Shown: positions 11,413-23,970, counted from the first letter of the stretch. The stretch: 64,000 bases of DNA from Pseudisothecium myosuroides (GCA_951799445.1 OX637288.1:4466501-4530500); one strand, 5' to 3'. Notes: generated from the sequence alone by a model not told the origin. Numbers and translations are program-made.

Positions 11413-12760
11413 GACAGATATCTGCAGAACAGAAAGCCAACATTTTGTAAGTGCTCGTCATAACGTTCATCATTTCTCTATTCAGCTCGAATCGAGCTGA
11501 ATGGGATAACCAATAGATATCAGAAGTCAACATAAAATGTTCACATACTCTTTTAAGGTGGGGTCCCTATTCAACTGCGTAAAATACTACTTATTCAGGG
11601 GAAAGGTAATAGATTGACCCTTAAAGTGAAGGACAGAAAATAGTATTTTGTACTGTAGAATGGTCCGATCCACAACTGTTGACATAAAAATATTTTGCAA
11701 AATCATTCTGAACAACTGCAGAAATGAGAATAATATGGTCAATCCCTAAAACTGACAAGATCAGATCAGCTCGATTTGAGCTAAACGACAGCCTCTGAAG
11801 GAGTCATATAGTCTTTTACATCTCTCTGTACTATAATGAGCTCAATTCGAGCTCATTGCACCTGACAGTCCTTTTGTCTTTATATATACGAAATTCATTA
11901 CTTTTGCTAAAACAGAAAGAACTATAGATTTCTATTTTTCATAAATCATGTTACGCAAGCTTCTAGAATCAGCTCGAATCGAGCTGACCCACAGATGTGA
12001 GCTCGTGATGTACTCTTAATTCTGTGAATTCAGAATAATTCATTGGAAGTATATTAAGCTCGACTCGAGCTAAATCATATTCAGAAATTTCCAGATGTTC
12101 ATGATTATGTGATCGTCATTAAATTATAGTAGTTTCACTAGGACACATTCAGCTCGATTCGAGCTGCCTCCTCAAGTACAAGAATTTAGAGTGGTCAGTC
12201 AATCAGCTCGATTCGAGCTGATTAATCCCGTAAATTGTGGGACATTAATTTTAATGTTCACGATTCCGTAATTTCCGGCGCCAACATCGGAGGAACCATC
12301 ACCTCCACTTCCACAAACAATTCCAGAGACGGGGAAATGAGATGCAGGATGTCTCATTCAATTGTACACCATACTGTACAATACAAACTACAATCTCTAT
12401 GGCACTCTCTCCACAGTGGACCCGTTTCTTGAACGCAATCTTCTCTCAGGACTGCACGCAGAGTCAAACGTAATCTGCAATCAATTCAAACACAGAAATG
12501 AAGCCCGCAATGTGATGACAATAACTACATATGTTTAGCGCGAGCGCTTGTGCAAATCGGAGATCCTCCTTCCAGAATTCGCCGGCCACAATATCTATCA
12601 ATGACGCATACACTCAATAATTGGACTACACCTGCAACTCAAATTGATCTGCTCGACCACAGAAAGGAAGAAGCCGACGCGCACACGAGTTGATCCAGAC
12701 AACAAGAAAGAGTGAAGAAGAATTTCGGAATAGTGGATGACGGCGTACAACCGGCTCACT
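11413..12760 (-). promoter_or_regulatory. Upstream region/5' intron of the transposase gene, with palindromes
   Basis: On the minus strand a CTGCAG acceptor-like site sits just before the ATG, so part of this stretch is probably a leader intron. Seven palindromes of the AGCTCGANTCGAGCT family lie in it. The part around 12430-12760 is richer in CpG and is the likely promoter and first untranslated exon. I could not fix the donor site or the transcription start. A 65-codon plus-strand frame here has no recognisable content. Confidence 0.5.
11484..12219. repeat. Palindrome cluster 1 (7 sites of AGCTCGANTCGAGCT)
   Basis: Sites start at 11484, 11768, 11839, 11971, 12057, 12151 and 12205. Five have both 7-base arms perfect; 11768 and 11839 each have one CpG transition (TTG for TCG, CA for CG). 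Spacing is irregular, so this is not a tandem repeat. Each perfect site has AGCT at both ends and two CpG steps around a variable centre base. Confidence 0.9.
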
Positions 12761-13084
12761 CGCGGGAACTCGTGGGCGGGAACTCGTGGGCGGGAACTGC
12801 ATTGGAGTAATTTAATTTTGAACGCTCATATTCCGATGCCGGCAGAAAATAGAAAATCACCGGATTCAGGGATGACTTTGTAGCTGCACAGCCAAAAAAA
12901 AGGAATCCAATGCCGTAGGTTGTAATTATGTCACTGACATTTTCGGGTAATATTAGTTGGACACATTCCCCTCGCTTTTTCCTCAGAAAGGGTGATAACA
13001 ACGGTTTCGGATTATATTTCAAATATGAATTTCGGATTTACAGGAGTTCGAAAATCATGACATTTAGTTCCGATTTTGTACGGT
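12761..13084. other. Non-coding sequence with short direct repeat
   Basis: It contains two copies of CGGGAACTCGTGGG near 12765-12797 and no recognisable gene. It lies upstream of the minus-strand gene and may include promoter sequence. Confidence 0.4.
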
Positions 13085-13120
13085 CTTAGGGTTTAGGGTT
13101 TAGGGTTTAGGGTTTAGGGT
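13085..13120. repeat. Interstitial telomere-like (TTTAGGG)n, about five units
   Basis: Five consecutive TTTAGGG units (the first partial) are seen. This is the plant telomere repeat. At about 36 bp within other sequence it is interstitial rather than a chromosome end. Short telo-box runs are known near promoters of plant genes, and this one lies upstream of the transposase gene. Confidence 0.9.
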
Positions 13121-13171
13121 ACCAAGCACACCCTCGCGGGATGCACGGTCCAAGAGATCTGAACGTGACAT

Positions 13172-13216
13172 ACAAACAAAACAAAACAAAACAAACAAAC
13201 AAACAAACAAACAAAA
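13172..13216. repeat. (CAAA)n microsatellite
   Basis: A run of ACAAAC/AAACAAA units about 45 bp long. Confidence 0.85.
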
Positions 13217-14540
13217 GGTATGGATTGTAAAATACAGTACCTCTTTATCCCCTAAATGCCCAAGGCCTCTGTGTAGCTTCTTGAAGTTTGCTCTGAATTG
13301 AACAAAAAGTCAACATTTCATAAGTTGTACCAATTTCTTCTGAATTGTAACCTTACTAACATATTGAAACTAGACATGTTACAGATCACATAGGGGGAAA
13401 AAACATAACAATATCACGTACAAATTGAAAGATTATAATGTTTGATCATGAGGGTGTTCAAACTAGGAAAAAATTTCAATTCTATTTTTGCATGTCAACT
13501 CTAAAAAGTTCGTCACTCCAAAAATATGAGGTTGAAGTGCGTAGCATGCACAACCACAATCAATTCATGGTTTCTTAAAATGTAGTCTACAATTTTTTTA
13601 AATGAATTTCGAAGGTCATTTTTCCTCAAACATCTACTGTATTTGAGGCTCATTTCGAAGAGCCTTCAACACTACGGGAAGTCAATATTGCAACGGGTAT
13701 GCTTGCACAAAATCTTGAATAGCAAAATCATAATCCTTCATTAATTTTTAGGATCAGCTCCTTGATCCTAAAACTAGATTTCAAAAAGAGTAATTTTAAA
13801 ATTTTAAACTACTAAAAATAGCAACTTCATTGGATTTCACTTGACTTCAAAGTTCTCGAAATACCAGAAATTGGTGACTCGGGCATGTAGGGGTTAAAAA
13901 AAAATCTGTCATGTACATTAAATAAATCCAATCCCATTAGTCACTATTGTCTCCTGTGATGTCGCCACAACCAAATAAAGGGAGACAAGTCAATTTTAAA
14001 ACAAAAAAAGGCCTCAAAAGTCTATAACTTCCCTACTATGATAAGTCTACGCACTACGAAACAAAGCCCGTGCTCCCCTCCTTGTCAAGGGCTTTCAAAT
14101 GGTATTCTTTATGTGAAAAAAAAAAATATTTTGTCTAACTTCGGCCTTATTAATGTGACCCAAACATACGGTATGTGTATAAAATAATATAACTCATATT
14201 CTATTGAAGGTGATGTCTTTGATCTTCTTTGACAATATTGTTAAAAAAATTTACCGCTGTGAAAAGAAAATATATACAATTTAAATGAAAGATAAGCAAG
14301 TTCAAAATTCATGTGAAAAATGATGTGAACTATCGGCTTCTATTTTCGCTGCTGTGTGTTGCTGTGCATGCACACAACTTCCAAAGCACAGTCGACCACC
14401 CTACGAAAGTTATAAGCTTACGAACGAGGCGGAATTTAAATGTTCATCCCAATTGCTTATAGAATTCAAATGGGTTACACATTTGGGCTCTCTCCTCTAA
14501 AATTACAAGGAGAACATCACATGAACACCCCCTTGTCCTT
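13217..14540. other. Non-coding interior of the large element
   Basis: I see no gene. A segment ending in CAAGGGCTTTC (about 14088-14098) recurs near 15006, and a GAGGGCTTTC variant near 15177. This stretch therefore belongs to a larger, diverged repeat unit that overlaps the satellite region. Confidence 0.5.
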
Positions 14541-16820
14541 TGTTGTACTTCAATTTTAAAAAACTATAAAGCCATAATAAAAAATGGATCAAGGAGGATA
14601 TTAACAGAAATATGTACAAGTTGCAATTGTTGGCAACATTTGAAATCTATGAGGTCCTCCAATTTTGGACCTTTTTTCCTACATTAAGAGGGACAACAAA
14701 AAATAAATACCCATCATCATGCGCTGTAGTTTAAGTTAAATAAAACTTGAAAGTCATGAAATTAGAACGAGGAAGAAATAAAAATAATACGTAGAAGTTG
14801 CAATTGTCGGAAACATGTAAAATCTATGAGGTCCTCCAACTTGGGCCTTTTTTACCGACATTAAGGAGGACCCTAAATCCAAAAAAAAATCCTTTGCTGT
14901 ACACTGTATAACTAAAGTCATTTTGAAAACCAAAGAAGACCTCAAAAGTCTGACTTTCCCACCATACGTCCATCGCCGCACAATAAAGCCCACGCAGCCC
15001 TCCTCGTCAAGGGCTTTCGAATGGTGCTCATTATGTGAGAAATTTGCACACAAAAGACAATTAATTTAGAATAATTATTTTATTAATTTAAAAGGACCAA
15101 AAAAAAATCAAATATTTATAATTTATACACAAGACTTCAAGATGTTACAAAAAAAAGCCCGTACATCCCTCCTTGGTGAGGGCTTTCCGATAATACCGAG
15201 CACGTCCCCGGGAATGCACAGTTCGGGAGATCTAAATGTAACAAATAAAACAAAACTTACAATTGAAACCAAATATAAAAAAATAAGAGCCGAACTTAAG
15301 GACTGCTGTGGATAAACTCTTTCAAGACGTGCGCCCTGGCCATAAAAAAATTTGAGTGTGTACATATTTGGAATGTTAACAAACAATCTGTATGCCCTGA
15401 GGAGCTGTTTTTCGAAGTCAATAGAAATATGAATTCATGAGAATTATTTCAATGAGCACTTTCAAATTCAATAACTTTCACACCATACGTACAAACATCA
15501 AGAGACAAATTTAGTGCACCCCTCAGGCCTTGCAAACAGTTTTCAAAAAATACCCTCTATAATACAATCTGCACATGGTCCAGAAATTGAAGTTCACATA
15601 GCCTTACAATTGAAATACAAATAAATAGCTTCAATATTTTTTGAGATAATTAATATAAGTATTACTGAGTTAGGTACATATCATCTACAAATCCGGAATT
15701 TTATTGCTTCCCACTTTCTTTGCATTGTACTTTACGTTTGGGTCAGATTCGTTAAAAATTAATTCAATATATAATTATACATGGCATGCAATGAATTTTT
15801 CAAAAATTACAAATAATATGGAATATTTGAAATGTGGAAAATGTTGAAGACAATATTCTAAATCCTCAACAAAAGAAACTATGAAAATGAAAAATGAAAT
15901 AAAAAACAAATACCCATCCGGCTTTGCTGTACTTTAAACTAAATAGAACTCTAAAGTCATGAAATTGGACCGAGGAGGAAATATAAAAATATGTAGAAGT
16001 TGCAAATGTGGGAAACATTTGAAACCCATGAGCTCCTCCAATTTGGACCTCCACTTCTAAAATTAAAAAGGAAAACAAAAAACAAATACCGGTCATCCTT
16101 TGCTGTACTTTAAATTAAATAGAACTTTAAAGTCATGAAATTGGAACGAGGAGGAAATATAAAAATATGTAGAAGTTGCAAATGTGGGAAACTTTTGAAA
16201 CCCATGAGCTCCTCCAATTTGCCCCTTTTTTTCTTAAATTAAAGAGGAAAACAGAAAACAAATGCCGATCACCCTTCACTGTACTTTAAATTAAATAGAA
16301 CTTTAAAGTCATGAAATTGGAACGAGGAGGAAATATAAAAATATATAGAAGTTGCAAATGTGGGAAACATTTGAAACCCATGAGCTCCTCCAATTTGGAC
16401 CTCCACTTCTAAAATTAAAAAGGAAAACAAAAAACAAATACCGGTCATCCTTTGCTGTACTTTAAATTAAATAGAACTTTAAAGTCATGAAATTGGAACG
16501 AGGAGGAAATATAAAAATATGTAGAAGTTGCAAATGTGGGAAACATTTGAAACCCATGAGCTCCTCCAATTTGCCCCTTTTTTTCTTAAATTAAAGAGGA
16601 AAACAGAAAACAAATACCGGTCATCCTTTGCTGTACTTTAAATTAAATAAAAGTTTAAAGTCAAGAAATTGGAACGAGGAGGAAATATAAAAATATGTAG
16701 AAATTGCAAATGTGGGAAACTTTTGAAACCCATGAGCTCCTCGAATTTGGACCTCCACTTCAAAAATTGGAACGAGGAGCAAAAAAAAATACTGCTAAGT
16801 AAAGACATCCGCTGCTGTAG
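14541..16820. repeat. 176-bp satellite, five regular units plus diverged ones
   Basis: The landmark TGCTGTAC (or a one-to-two base variant) starts at 15925, 16101, 16277, 16453 and 16629, each exactly 176 bp apart, and again at 16813 (184 bp). More diverged units start near 14541, 14722 and 14895. Other shared landmarks are GTCATGAAATTGGAACGAGG, GTAGAAGTTGCAA and CATGAGCTCCTCCAATTTG. Reading frames found inside are by-products of the repeat. The monomer length is in the range of plant centromere-type satellites, but the array is short and lies between two genes. Confidence 0.85.
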
Positions 16821-18300
16821 GTTGAATAACTAAAAACTGTAGAGCCATTAAACATGAAATATGACAACTTTTATGCTATGAAATATAATATTTTCCTTTT
16901 GAATCCATTTGAACTTCTTCTGTCCGCAACAAAAAATTGGGAATGAAATGTGTCTTATATTTTAGTCGCCTTGAATATGAGTTGTAATGGATTCGTTTAT
17001 GTGAATGCTTTATTTTTATTTTGAAGGAAATTTTACCCAATCATTAGAACTTCTGTAAATTAAAAAATAAAGACCATGATATATTACTATGTTCATGAAT
17101 CCTACATGAATGTTTATATCATTTTGAACTTCTATATTTTTTCCTTACACAACCCTATCATTCTCAAATTTATCATTTCTTGCTCTTAAATTTTTTGAAA
17201 TACAACAGAAGGTCAATTGTTTATTAGACTCTTTTTGTAAATTAAGAAATGTAGCCAATGATTATAGTGTGCTTTTACAACTACACTCAATCTATGAATA
17301 GTTTCCAACTTCTATATTCTATTTTGAACACTGAAGCCTACAAACTTAATGATTTGTTTTTCAGTTCTTTCAAATACAACACTTTCATTAGATTAAATTT
17401 ATTTTTGCTTCCTCTTATAAATGAAAAAAATTAATACCATGCACATACTACATATAATAAAAATGGTTATTCATGGTTGTTTTTATAATTGGAACGCCTC
17501 GGTACTATACAAGGAACTCTAGGAATTACCAATTGGGTCTCCTTTTGCATGTATTATGGAAGACAAACAATTTTAAATTTAGGCCACTACTGTTATTCAA
17601 TGTGTATTCTTGCAATTCTATCCCAAATGTGTTTAATGTGCAAAGTACTTTTACATCAAATAAATTAGCATTAGTTGTTTTCAAGAAATTAGTGGATAGT
17701 GTCACTCATTATCAGTAAACAAACTTTCCACGGTCAACAAGTAGGTGTTCAAGGGTGACAGATTGACATTCGGATCCCTATCAAATTTACTAGGGATTTG
17801 AATGTGCTCCATACAATACATTGTTAAATTAGATTCAATAAGTCATGAGAATTAGGGTGCCTTATACCAAGAAATATATACTTTTCCAAGCCATTGACGT
17901 GAATACAGAATACTGTAGATACTTCAATTTCTGTGGCTGCAGGTTTATGATATAATTACATCAATATTTAATTCAAAAGTACTTATATATAATAATATTG
18001 ACCTATTTATGGAATGTCAATTTCAAGAAGAAAAACTAGCTCGCTCGTGTAGGATGAACTACACAAAATAGTGAAACTAAATTGCCTTGACCATTAGGTT
18101 GCCGTACTTCCAGAAAATTACTTTACAAGAAATTAGAGTCAACAAATCTTTCTACAAATCTTTTTGTTTGTATATTATATGGAGGTTCATCAGTCCCAAT
18201 TACAACAATACTTAATTCTGAAGTAATCTATTCTTGTGGAGGAACAATAAATGTTTATATAGTGTAGACGGTCAAGAAATTTGTAATGGGCAACCTAATT
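16821..18300. other. AT-rich non-coding interior
   Basis: No supported gene. An 81-codon plus-strand frame at 17473-17718 has no recognisable motif and base composition like the surrounding non-coding DNA, so I do not call it. Confidence 0.45.
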
Positions 18301-19313
18301 TCACTATTTTGTGTAGTAGGGTGAAGGTACTAGAGTTTAGGGCAACGTTTGGGCTTGGTGTGGTTCAGGGCTGGTTATCAATTATGGAGAAGGCGGGTAT
18401 TTAGAACCGGTTACAAGTAGGGGATCAATCGTGGTCGGGCGGGTATCAACCGGATATCTGGTGTGAATCGGGAAGAGGGCTAGGATTTTGTAGAATCGTG
18501 GTTAGGGTTTGGCGCTCACTTTCTTCAGCGTAATTTTCTCCAGTCTGTGCTTAGCGTTTCTTCAGATTCCGTTTTTGTTTGTCGTTTCTCCCTGTTTGCG
18601 CGCACGCCTGAGATATTGAGGAGCGTGGATTCCGTTGGATTTTGGAAACCTGCAGCGCCAGTGCGACGACGGAGGTTTAGGCGCGATTTAAGCTTCTCAG
18701 CTGACAACGGAGCTTCTTCCTCGCGTTGACAGCCTGGTGCGTGGAAGCTTCTTCCTCGTGTTGACAGACTTGTGCGTCGAATTTGCAGTGGGACGACGGA
18801 GGTTTTTCCTCGCGGTGACAGCTTGGTGAGGGGCTTCCCATCTTCACTTTTTTCCGCTTGTTTCCTCTGTTATTCTTCTATCCAGTACTTGCTATTTTGT
18901 ATTAGAGTTTGTTTTGGATAAAGCTTGTGGTGGCGGGAGGTTGAGCATGCATTCAGCAAGTTATGAGTGGCGACGTGTTTCTAGGGTTGAGTGCGATCTT
19001 CTTTATTTTGTTTTTTCAGTCGTTGCAATTGTAAAATAGAGGGGTCTGATTGAGTCCAGCAGCATGTTCCAGTGAGCCTTCGTCTGGCTGAGGTTTGCTG
19101 TTCATGAATGTGGGAGTTCCTTGTCAGTCACAACTTTAGAGCCGTGTTGACGACCTCATTAGAAGCGGTGTATTTTGGTTTTATTTTGCGATGACTAACT
19201 TTCTGTTTGGTGTTGTAGCCTGCAGTGACGACTACTGGATTTGTATCCGACCTTGGATCTCGTGAAGCCGTCTCCTGAAGCCGGGTCGAGGGAAGAAGTA
19301 TCGTCGAGTTCAC
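18301..19313 (+). promoter_or_regulatory. Promoter and probable untranslated first exon of the ParB-like gene
   Basis: GC content rises sharply relative to the flanks. A roughly 40-bp segment (CTTCTTCCTCG(C/T)GTTGACAG...) is repeated in diverged form between 18710 and 18830. The stretch ends in CACG followed by GTGAGT at 19314, a strong plant 5' splice site. The next good acceptor before a long coding frame is at about 20801. I infer a non-coding first exon here. No long conserved frame starts in this stretch. Confidence 0.45.
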
Positions 19314-20801
19314 GGTGAGTTTGTTCTCATCAATTGTGAATTGCTCTTGAATTGTGCTTTGCTTGATTGGCTTCTTGAAGATTGTTTGTCATTGTCTGTT
19401 GGAAATGCATTTACAAGTTCCAGAGTTTGCAGTTGGCTAAGTTTGTTGTTGAAAAGTATACGGTTCTTAGGGTTTCCACAGTTTCATGTTGCTGGAATTG
19501 CTTGCAATTAGTAGGCTTCATAAGGAATGTAGGTGATTAGGGCTTGAGGGCTTAGTACAGGCTGCATTCGAAGACATTTCAGTTCTCATGTGTGATAATG
19601 CCATAGATCTGTGTGATTGTGGGTTCTATTAGTACCTAAATCTTTGAATTTGAGCCTAGTTCAGTTCTTTAGATCCAACTAACAACGTGAATGTAATAGT
19701 GGTGGTGCTATGATTTTAAATTTTCGCCTACAGAAGGATTTGGGCATGTGCTTGGATTACAGAAGTTGTGGTTAGGATTCACAGTGAGGATTGTGCTGGG
19801 GTTCTGGTTTGTCATGTCTGTAGGGTTTGGTTAGGGTTGGGGTTAATTGTGCTTCAAGTCTGTAGGGTCTGTGCAGGGTTTGTGTCAATACCCCTGTTCT
19901 AGGACCCCCCCAACTTAAAAGAGTGTAGCTCGAAGCACATTTAGCTCGAGCCGAGCTAAATTTCAGTAACCTAATTTATGAAATTAGCTCGACTCGAGCT
20001 AAAATCAACAAAACCTGGCATGAAAACACATTACACGCCCATACAAAGGCCAGGACATCCTGAAAATCAGCTCGAATCGAGCTAATTTGAAGCAAAGATA
20101 TAAGAAACCACCCATTTAGCTCGACTCGAGCTAAAAGAAAAAAAGATTATAAATAATAAACAATAAAAAAACAAAATAAGTAAGCTCGAATCGAGCTGGG
20201 AGAGGAAGCCAGCAGAGTGCTGAACTTAAAACGAAGCAAAAAAGAGCCAAACGGACAAACGCACGCCGAGGGATACAAAGAGATTTAGCTCGATTCGAGC
20301 TGAAGAGTATAACTCAAGTTAAGGGATAAACAGAAACAAATCAATTAAAAAGAATGAAGAACTGACTAAACAAGAAGTAAAAAGGTGGCGATGAACCTCG
20401 ACTAGCGGTTAAATAAAAAGAGCCCACCCTGTCAGCTCGATTCAACCTCAATACATGAAACGGGAAGAACATGAAAACAAAGGAAGAAATGAACACGGAA
20501 GCTCGAATCGAGCTGAAAAATCATGTTCTCAGAAAAAAAGATAGAGAAAAGAGGTCAAATCCGTAACAAGCTAAATGACAAGGCGAATGCAAAAGGTAGA
20601 CAAGAATAGGGCAGCTAAAAAGAAGTCAGCTCGATTCGAGCTAACGGGTAGGCAGGGTAGAAGCAAGTGCAGAATGAGGGGTCTGGCATTCAAGGAACTG
20701 GAAATTTATGAGGAACAATGTGTGGCAACTGTGAGGTTGAATATTCAGCTTGATTCGAGCTAGCATCGTCTTTAAAGCTAAGCAATGGTTGTCATGCTGC
20801 A
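19314..20801 (+). other. Probable leader intron carrying palindromes
   Basis: It begins with GTGAGT and ends with CATGCTGCAG directly before GATGGAG, giving GT...AG borders. The first 600 bp have ordinary composition. The last 850 bp hold ten of the palindromes. No coding frame with recognisable content occurs in it. Confidence 0.5.
19943..20761. repeat. Palindrome cluster 2 (10 sites of AGCTCGANTCGAGCT)
   Basis: Sites start at 19943, 19986, 20069, 20118, 20183, 20287, 20434, 20500, 20628 and 20747. Seven are perfect in both arms. 19943 has one arm mismatch, 20747 has TG for CG in one arm, and 20434 is a half site. Spacing ranges from 43 to about 150 bp without a fixed period. The sequence between sites is unrelated. 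Confidence 0.9.
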
Positions 20802-20803
20802 GG

Positions 20804-22249
20804 ATGGAGAGTCAGGTCGAGAAACTCGCGCACTACTACAAGAAGTCCGAGGTCCAGCGAGTGGAAGACGAAGGGGAAGGAGATGACTTTCTCAATGACG
20901 GAGAATACTGGGAGTTCGTGTATCCAGAGAAGGTGGATAGCTGGACTCTCCTGATGATCCCATGCTCTGAGCAAATCTGCTTCGCCGTGAAATATAAAGG
21001 GATGGACACCTACCTCCCTCTCTCATACGACGAGCGAATAAAAGACTTTGTGGAGGACGTCTTCCCCACCATCAAGGTCCACTGTGTAACAACCCAGAAC
21101 GACCTTCCAGCAGACAAGCAGTACAACTTCACGCTGCACTTCGACTCTCGTCTGATTCCCTTCCACGTGACCCATTTCATGGAGTCCCTTTCGACGACGT
21201 CGTTCCAGGATAAGATTAAGGAATTGGAAGAAAAGGTGAACAAGAAATACTTCTAGAAACCTAATGGAGAGCCTCTCAATAGTCGGAGGCTATGTGCTAA
21301 AATCCGAGGCCTCTTCCAGGACTTTGCGGTGCTCAGAACGAAAATCCAGCTCGACCGTCAGAGCAAGGCGGCTAGGAGCGTCTCACTGAACGCCGGAAGC
21401 CAGGGGCCCAGTCAGGTGTCTATTGACAACCAGACCCAAGGGCAGACATCTCGAAGGGGCACGCGCAACAAGCAGCCGACGGAAACTCCAAACGCTCCAG
21501 TTGCGAAGAGCAATTTGGCTAGCACATCAGCGGCAAAAACAGCTGAGAAAATTGGAGAGCACTCTGCTGTGGACGATATAAGCCAGGACATGAGTATTGT
21601 CCCAGAGTCGCTGCAGACAAACCGGAACCCGGACTACGAGGAGTCCAATGAGGCGTACAAGAATTTCTGGAAGACCTGCGCTGATGTGTTTCTCTACAAG
21701 ATGGAGAAGAAGGAGCTCACAATCGACAAGCTGATCCAGGCTCCGGCGTCATTAAATATCCGGAGCAAGGAACAGACGATCATTGAGGGCTTGATGCACT
21801 ACCTTTGCAATATGCCCGACCACAGTCACAGGCAAACGCTCTGCGTCATGCCGACGAAGAAGCCAACCAGGGAAGGAGACGACTCGTGGTCCGAGATCAA
21901 AGACGGGGAATTCTACATCATCAACGGCCAGCACAGTGTCTGGGCCAGCAAGCTAATGGAGTACCCGAAGTTCAACATCGACCCGGCCACGATCCAAGAC
22001 TTCAAAACCTAGAATTGCTACATTGCATGGACGGAGGACAAGGAGACACTCCGTTCTATTTCGGCCTACTTCAACAGAGTGAACCATTTCCAAGCGATTC
22101 AGCCGTCGTGGGCCACAAACATACTGGGCGCCCGAAATGTTTGGGAGGAGATGGGGTCACTGCACAACTCGAAAGAGGACACAGAAGCCGGAGCTGTCAG
22201 CAACGCGAGGCGCACTAAAGCTGCATTCGAGAACAAGAAGAAGTGGACG
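20804..22249 (+). pseudogene. ParB-like domain exon of the element's accessory gene, two in-frame TAG
   Basis: From ATG 20804 the frame stays open to the splice donor at 22250 except for TAG at 21254-21256 and 22010-22012. Coding character continues across both stops. About 150 residues without a match come first, then a Ser/Thr/Gln-rich stretch. A segment resembling the ParB/sulfiredoxin superfamily follows: an NIR motif, then LCVMP, then INGQHS (21920-21937) with WASKLM after it. In ParB proteins the equivalent (N/D)G(E/Q)(H/R)R box binds nucleotide. The exon ends in phase 0 before GTAAGT. The ParB assignment rests on motif order by eye. I infer this exon is joined to the methylase-like exon at 22396. 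Confidence 0.6.
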
Positions 22250-22395
22250 GTAAGTGATTCAGCTCGACTCAAGCTGAACTACGCTATGCTGGCTACTGTG
22301 AATTAGTTGTTGACTGCATGGTCATGATCTTGTCGCAGATCAGCTCGAATCGAGCTAACAAGGATCCTGACGTTGGTTTCCCGTTCTATATGCAG
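22250..22395 (+). other. Intron with two palindromes
   Basis: It begins with GTAAGT and ends with TATATGCAG. Both exon borders are phase 0, and the reading frame resumes as EFTKAM. Palindromes lie at 22261-22275 (one arm TCA for TCG) and 22342-22356 (perfect). An alternative acceptor at 22338 would place one palindrome in the exon. Confidence 0.7.
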
Positions 22396-23748
22396 GAATT
22401 CACTAAGGCCATGCAGATGCGTTTCTCTATGATTGACGTTACGAAATCGCATCAGAAGTCCAAAGCCAAGGACTCAAAAGGCAACACCTCCATCACGAAT
22501 GAGATTAGGCTCATCACCGCTCCTGCAGAGGTGTTCAATCTCTGGAGCGAGGTCATCTCCAGTGCTGCGCATGGCGAGCTCATTGACGCGGACTCCTTGA
22601 AGAAATTCAATGTCAAATCGTCCTGGAAAACCGAGAACGGGATGCTGAACAAGGAATTCTTCAAGTTCTTCGGAAATCTCACGAACGAAGACCTCATTGT
22701 GCTCGCCAACCACATTCTGTTTAGAGATGGTGATAAGAGGATGTATCCGCACCCGAAGGTGACCATTAAGCAGTCATCGTCAGTTCTGGAAAGCTGTTAC
22801 GCTGCGAAGGATTGGATTGAGAGGCGCAAACGAAAGGCGTTCGTGAAGAAGGAGTTGAACAAGATTGATCCGTCCTTGGGTCTGCTGAACGCGGTGGGGG
22901 AGCCTGTCCAGGTAAAGTGGAAGGACTTCAAGAAGAAGTACAACGTCACGTCCGCAACGCTGAATGTACTCTTGGAGCGGCCCGGGGAGGCCTTCTTCTC
23001 CGAAGTGAAGCAGAAGAAATCGAAGAACAAGTCCACGGAACAAATTTCGGACCAGGCAGCCGAGTTCTTCAAAGTCTTCCTAAGTCAACGGAAGAATTTC
23101 GTCCCACCATCGGTAGTGGCGCACTACGCACCTTACGACATCGCAAAAGACCACCACGCTCAGTGGCCAAGGGGTGCATGGTCAGTTGACAGCCCTGCAG
23201 ATCTCGGGTTGGGTGTTATCGATTTCCAATACATTCCGGGGGTGCTTTCGAAGAAGGACGGGACTATCGCAATTCCGTACTTCAACACCGTCATCGTGTC
23301 TTTGAGAGGGAAGCAGCAGCCGAAATTTGAGGACGTCCCGGCCTGGCTTTTTATATGCGCGGACATGCAAGAGCAGACGCAGGTGATTGCCTTCGTGGAG
23401 AACAATGACGTCCTCAGCACGTACAAGTGCACGTTCGCGGACTACATACCGGGACAGTACGAGCGGATGGGGGACATGGCCTCCGCCAAGGCGAAGTCGC
23501 ACGACAAAGTGTTGCTGACTTTTTTGACGAGTCCGTCGTGTACGAGGGGTGGCGACATTCCGGAGTTTTTTCTGGCTCCGGACACTGATACTTTTAATAA
23601 GCCCCGGGGGTACAACGAGTTGGAATTCCGTCTCTTCAACACGGAGCTTCGCATGGAATTTTACCTGTGGGTGATAAGGAAGTTCTGCTCTCCCGGAATG
23701 AGCGTGTTCTCTGTCTTTGCTGGAGGAAAAGTGACCTGTGCAGCAGTG
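22396..23748 (+). CDS. DNA-methylase-like domain exon (degenerate) of the accessory gene
   Basis: 451 open codons between GT-AG introns, phase 0 at both ends. The C-terminal part reads FRLFNTELRMEFY, then CSPGMSVFSVFAGGK (residues 431-445) and TCAAV. Across the intron it continues as MSSVNVWAVGV. This resembles the DPFxGSGTT...A...G region that binds S-adenosylmethionine in N4/N6 DNA methylases of the COG0863 type. In bacteria and phages these are often fused to ParB-like domains. I do not see a proper catalytic (D/N/S)PP(Y/W), so activity is doubtful. The N-terminal 250 residues are basic and unrecognised. The family call is by motif only; a profile search should decide. Confidence 0.5.
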
Positions 23749-23970
23749 GTAAGTTCCCTACAGCTCAATCAGCTCGAATCGAGCTGATGTACCACATCCG
23801 TTTGTTGTGTTTCCTTTTGTTGCGATAAGTGTGACTCCTGCATGATCCGATTCGTTGTGGAACGAATTAGCTGGACTCGTCCTGAATCACCGATGGGTTT
23901 AGCTTGAATCGAGCTGAAGCCACTCTGTATTCTCAATACTGACGTCCTGTGATAATTTCTTAACGTACAG
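23749..23970 (+). other. Intron with two palindromes
   Basis: It starts GTAAGT and ends AACGTACAG, phase 0. Palindromes lie at 23771-23785 (perfect) and 23901-23915 (TG for CG in one arm). The intron splits the glycine-rich motif of the methylase-like domain, so joining the exons restores a continuous domain. Confidence 0.75.

Noticed and set aside
9186..11500. Plus-strand frames opposite the DUF7869-like gene
   Set aside because: Short, overlapping each other, without recognisable motifs; the minus-strand reading explains the coding character.
11484..12219. Palindrome array as a CRISPR-type array
   Set aside because: Sites are only 15 bp, spacing is irregular, spacers are not of uniform size, and the context is eukaryotic with introns.
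13085..13120. Chromosome end
   Set aside because: Only about five TTTAGGG units, embedded in unique sequence on both sides.
20434..20445. Counting AGCTCGATTCAACC as a full palindrome
   Set aside because: The second arm is lost; recorded as a half site only.
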